Below, in pieces: positions 60,793 through 64,000 of a stretch of 64,000 nt of DNA (positions are counted from its first letter, which is position 1; each line of letters starts with the position of its first letter). Both the position numbers and the translations under genes were made by a program. The notes below the pieces were generated by a model that had not been told where the DNA came from, made no database searches, and saw only the letters and a program-made list of their open reading frames with translations. Location: the NCBI RefSeq assembly GCF_021155775.2, contig NC_060236.1:7857087-7921086 (forward strand), given 5' to 3'. Source of the DNA: Neodiprion pinetum. Lineage: Eukaryota > Arthropoda > Insecta > Hymenoptera > Diprionidae.

Positions 60793-61525
60793 GGTAATTA
60801 ATATCTAGCGATGCTTTACCGGAGACTTACTCCACTAGACCACCTAGCCGCCCTGACTCTGTTGTCATTAATTTCTCTCATAACCAGTGAGTTCAAATTT
60901 GTTTTCATGTGCCCGATTTGTATGAGTAAGAATTTCTTCTCTGCATGCACGATGTAAGGAGACTGTAGTGTGTAGATGTTTATGTTTACCCTTTTCAATC
61001 CTTTGCTTCCGATGAGAAGCCCGTAAGACGGCAATGCCGTCTAATAAATGAGATGCGGGTGTGCAAATCATTAATCTACGAGAGAATTTTGTTGACAACA
61101 ACAACAACAACAAAATTCTCTCGTAGATTAATGATTGACAACAACAACAACAACAAAATTCTCTCGTAGATTAATGATTTGCACACCCGCATCTCATTTA
61201 TTAGACGGCATTGCCGTTTTACGGGCTTCTCATCGGAAGCAAAGGATTGAAAAGGGTAAACATAAACATCTACACACTACAGTCTTCTTACATCGTGCAT
61301 GCAGAGAAGAAATTCTTACTCATACAAATCGGGCACATGAAAACAAATTTGAACTCACTGGTTATGAGAGAAATTAATGACAACAGAGTCAGGGCGGCTA
61401 GGTGGTCTAGTGGAGTAAGTCTCCGGTAAAGCATCGCTAGATTCCAGGTTCGATTCCTGGCTCCGTCGTTAATTTTTCAAATTCACCAGTTGTTCAAATT
61501 TACATATTCTCGGTAATTAATATCT
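60793..61525. mobile_element. Head-to-head tRNA-related retroposon with 14-bp target duplication
   Basis: Arms 60803-61094 and 61151-61442 are each 292 nt and nearly identical reverse complements. The centre contains CAA repeats and one extra direct copy of about 42 bp. The 14-mer GGTAATTAATATCT occurs at 60793-60806 and 61512-61525, immediately flanking the whole palindrome, so the inverted pair was probably inserted as one unit. Only the right arm continues into a full tRNA-like 3' half. The target duplication length fits LINE-driven retroposition of a SINE. Confidence 0.85.
61389..61470 (+). repeat. tRNA-like segment of the retroposon
   Basis: Contains a box-A-like TGGTCTAGTGG, a perfect box B GGTTCGATTCC and a perfect T arm (CCAGG/CCTGG). 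The acceptor stem pairs only partly and the anticodon arm is irregular, so it is a tRNA-derived promoter rather than a working tRNA. Confidence 0.6.
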
Positions 61526-61982
61526 TTAAATTTAATCAAGTTACAGTCAGTTGAGTGACACAAGATTGACTTAATATTATGAGTGTGCTAATATCATATT
61601 TGTGAAACTGTTTTAGTTCAAATTACTTTTAACGTTAGCGTGTTAATGTCACGATTGCAAAATTAGAATCAAATAATCTATCCAACGTTGGCAAAATGCG
61701 TAAAAGTAAAAAAAAAAAGTGTATGCTTAATGAATGTGATTATATGTTCAAATTTGAAAAGTAATGACAAAAACAAGTAAAGTGAAGAAAAAAAAGTGTT
61801 TATAAATTAAAATGAGAACTGGCTGACTCTAAAGTCCCTGTAGTCGAGGAAATAAAGCAATGGACTGTCGATTTTTTGAGCAGTAAGACGGATTTTAATG
61901 CGGTTTTTTGCATTCGCTTCGTAAGAGCGCCTACAAACTTTGTGAACTAAATTGATTAATTAATTTTTTGAAAATGCATTAT
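61526..61982. other. Intergenic DNA between two hairpin elements
   Basis: AT-rich, no feature recognised. Confidence 0.4.
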
Positions 61983-62674
61983 GGCATTAATAATATGCAT
62001 TTTGCAAGTGCACTTCCAAGAGACACTAAATAAAAAATTTGCTACTCGGGGGTTTTTGGGGTCGCTGAACACGAATATCGCCACGGCAACCGTCTCCGAG
62101 GTACCTGGTGCCCAGGGTGGACAGTATCAACGTCTTCTCCTAGAGTTTTGGCGAAAATTGTGATCGAATTTGTCGAAACTCGTTGCTTGGGGGTTTTTGG
62201 GGTCACTGAATACGAATATCGATACGGCAACCGTCTCCGAGGTACCTGGTGCCCAGGGTGGACAGTATCAACGTCTTCTCCTAGAGTTTTGGGGAAAATT
62301 GTGATCGAATTTGTGATTGAATTAAGAACAATATACTTTAATTGAGGTAAAAATGATAATACTCAAGATAATTGCAGAAAAAGACGTTGAAACGTTCACC
62401 CTGGGCACCACGTACCTCGGAGACGGTTGCCGTATCGATATTCGTATTCAGTGACCCCAAAAACCCCCAAGCAACGAGTTTCGACAAATTCGATCACAAT
62501 TTTCGCCAAAACTCTAGGAGAAGACGTTGATACTGTCCACCCTGGGCACCAGGTACCTCGGAGACGGTTGCCGTGGCGATATTCGTGTTCAGCGACCCCA
62601 AAAACCCCCGAGTAGCAAATTTTTTATTTAGTGTCTCTTGGAAGTGCACTTGCAAAATGCATGTTATTAATGCC
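61983..62674. mobile_element. 692-bp foldback element built of duplicated units
   Basis: Left arm 61983-62280 and right arm about 62380-62674 are near-perfect reverse complements, starting GGCATTAATA and ending TATTAATGCC. Each arm holds two tandem units about 141 bp apart containing GGGGGTTTTTGGGGTC and CCGTCTCCGAGGTACC, so the order is A-B-B'-A'. No coding capacity; mirrored ORFs at 62042-62230 and 62427-62615 are artefacts. Confidence 0.9.
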
Positions 62675-64000
62675 TGTAACGCTAAATTCTGTTACCCTCG
62701 GATGAGGACTTACCGTTGACACTTTGGCGCAATTCTCTACTTATCCGCAATATCAAACTATAACAAAATAATTACGTTGGGCGCCAGACACGTTAGCGTC
62801 GATTTTCAAGCAATAATGCAAATCAATAAAATTAACACAAAACCGCACAAAAGAGATAAATAGAGAACCCGTTGTATGGCTGGCTAGGCACAGGTACGAT
62901 CGCGTACATCCCGGTAGAGTGGCGGAATTCAAGGCAGCTAACAGTAATTCCAGAATTAAAGAAAATAACAAAATAAAGAATAAACTCCAGTCAAAAGGAA
63001 AAATGAACAGGTCAATCGGTCATATATTGTCGAGAAGGTTACATGAGTGAGACAGGCAAATAAGGTGGTATCGACAGCGGTAGTTAATAAAATAAATAAT
63101 CGTTGTTCACAAAAAGTTCGGTAGAATAGCAGTAAACGGTAGCTTTAGAACGAGAGACGGTAGTTAACAGAGAAAAATGCACGTAGGTCGAGAGATGCGA
63201 TATAATGCAAGAGTTGACTTAAAACTACACGTCAATGGGCGACGTGATCTTACCCAAGTTGCAAATGACGCTACGAAAATTATTATTCTGTCAATTAGAA
63301 CGAGAGGACTTTACTGCGATCGGTAGAAAACAACGTAACGATAGTTCGGTAGATGATACGACAAATTTACCATAAATTATAACCAGTGTGAGAGATTGAC
63401 ATTCAGTACAATTTACCAAGTCGGCAAACGGTCGACTAGATAGCCTTCGGTAGCATTATTCATAAACGGTAGATTCGATAATTTATAATCATTACATACT
63501 TGAGGAATTAAATAGTGAATGCCTAAACATAACTTTTGAGAGAATACCAAAATACAAAATTATGAGAGAGTGAGAATTTCGGAGAGTTTACAAAATAGAG
63601 AAATATACTAAAATACACCGCAATACAAAAGAATGATTCACAGAACTTAATTTAACAAAATAAAGAGAAATAAATAACAGGCAAAAATAATATGAAATTG
63701 CCAATAGCAATAAAGAAAAAGTACGGTAATATCTAGGGTTGATTCTACGCTCGCTTGTACTCCAAGGAACTCGATATATGATGTAATAGGCACAAAAATA
63801 AATAAAAATATAATAAGCAATGACAGAAATAAAATATAAAGCACACTACTATTACAAAAAGAGTATGGAATAAAATATGAAGCCAATAGGGCTCAAAATA
63901 CGGTAGAAAGTGCAGAATCAGGCTAATAGAGATTCACAAATAATCAGAAAAATCATAAATACAGAGAAATAATTATTTGGCAGTTACGAGGTCGCTCAGA
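62675..64000. other. AT-rich DNA with ten CGGTAG motifs
   Basis: No gene is seen. CGGTAG occurs on the plus strand at 62912, 63078, 63119, 63137, 63158, 63321, 63347, 63448, 63467 and 63901. On the minus strand, TGGCGCCCAACGT at 62786-62774 resembles a retroviral-type primer-binding site, so a decayed LTR element is possible. Confidence 0.4.

Noticed and set aside
60816..61429. Two identical 72-codon ORFs and two near-identical 80-codon ORFs in opposite orientation
   Set aside because: Mirror images from the inverted retroposon arms; no known domain recognised.
62042..62615. Identical 62-codon ORFs on both strands
   Set aside because: Mirror images within the foldback element.

Overview
This window reads as a piece of insect nuclear DNA. 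The best-resolved genes have GT-AG introns in consistent phase and match animal families (ABHD4/5 hydrolase, mitochondrial RbfA, retinoblastoma-family protein, MCM4, a Wech/TRIM71-type B-box/NHL protein). The intergenic DNA is AT-rich and full of small inverted-repeat transposons. A hymenopteran, perhaps a sawfly, is my guess from overall style, but nothing in the sequence fixes the order. All coding calls come from reading splice sites and protein similarity by eye.

Layout. 1-205: first coding exon of a K/E-rich protein on the minus strand, running off the left edge. 1062-1215: probable orphan terminal exon on the plus strand. 2739-2810: tRNA-Cys(GCA), minus strand. 4012-6530: ABHD4/5-type lipid hydrolase (pummelig), 7 exons. 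8178-9501: RBFA, minus strand, 3 exons, tail-to-tail with the hydrolase. 10238-16284: Rbf, 9 exons. 19830-23635: Mcm4, 8 exons. 23.6-56.5 kb: about 33 kb with no gene I can name; it holds two minisatellites, a dead Jockey-type retrotransposon, several hairpin or terminal-inverted-repeat elements and three GC-rich islands. 56643-59049: wech-like gene, 4 coding exons. 59.2-62.7 kb: three long hairpin elements in a row. 62.7-64 kb: AT-rich DNA with ten same-strand copies of CGGTAG.

How the parts relate. Rbf (the E2F-binding repressor) and Mcm4 (a replicative helicase subunit) are neighbours on the same strand. Both carry TTTCCCGC-type E2F sites just upstream: two identical 11-mers before Rbf, and one site plus a perfect DRE (TATCGATA) before Mcm4. 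This fits Rbf autoregulation and Rbf/E2F/DREF control of Mcm4. Rbf also has a 102-nt, frame-neutral exon whose skipping would restore the usual family sequence, so two isoforms are plausible.

The most unusual DNA is the hairpin cluster: a 728-bp element with two 336-nt arms flanked by TA, a tRNA-related repeat arranged head-to-head with 292-nt arms and a 14-bp target-site duplication around the whole palindrome, and a 692-bp foldback built from duplicated units. If transcribed, each would give long double-stranded RNA.
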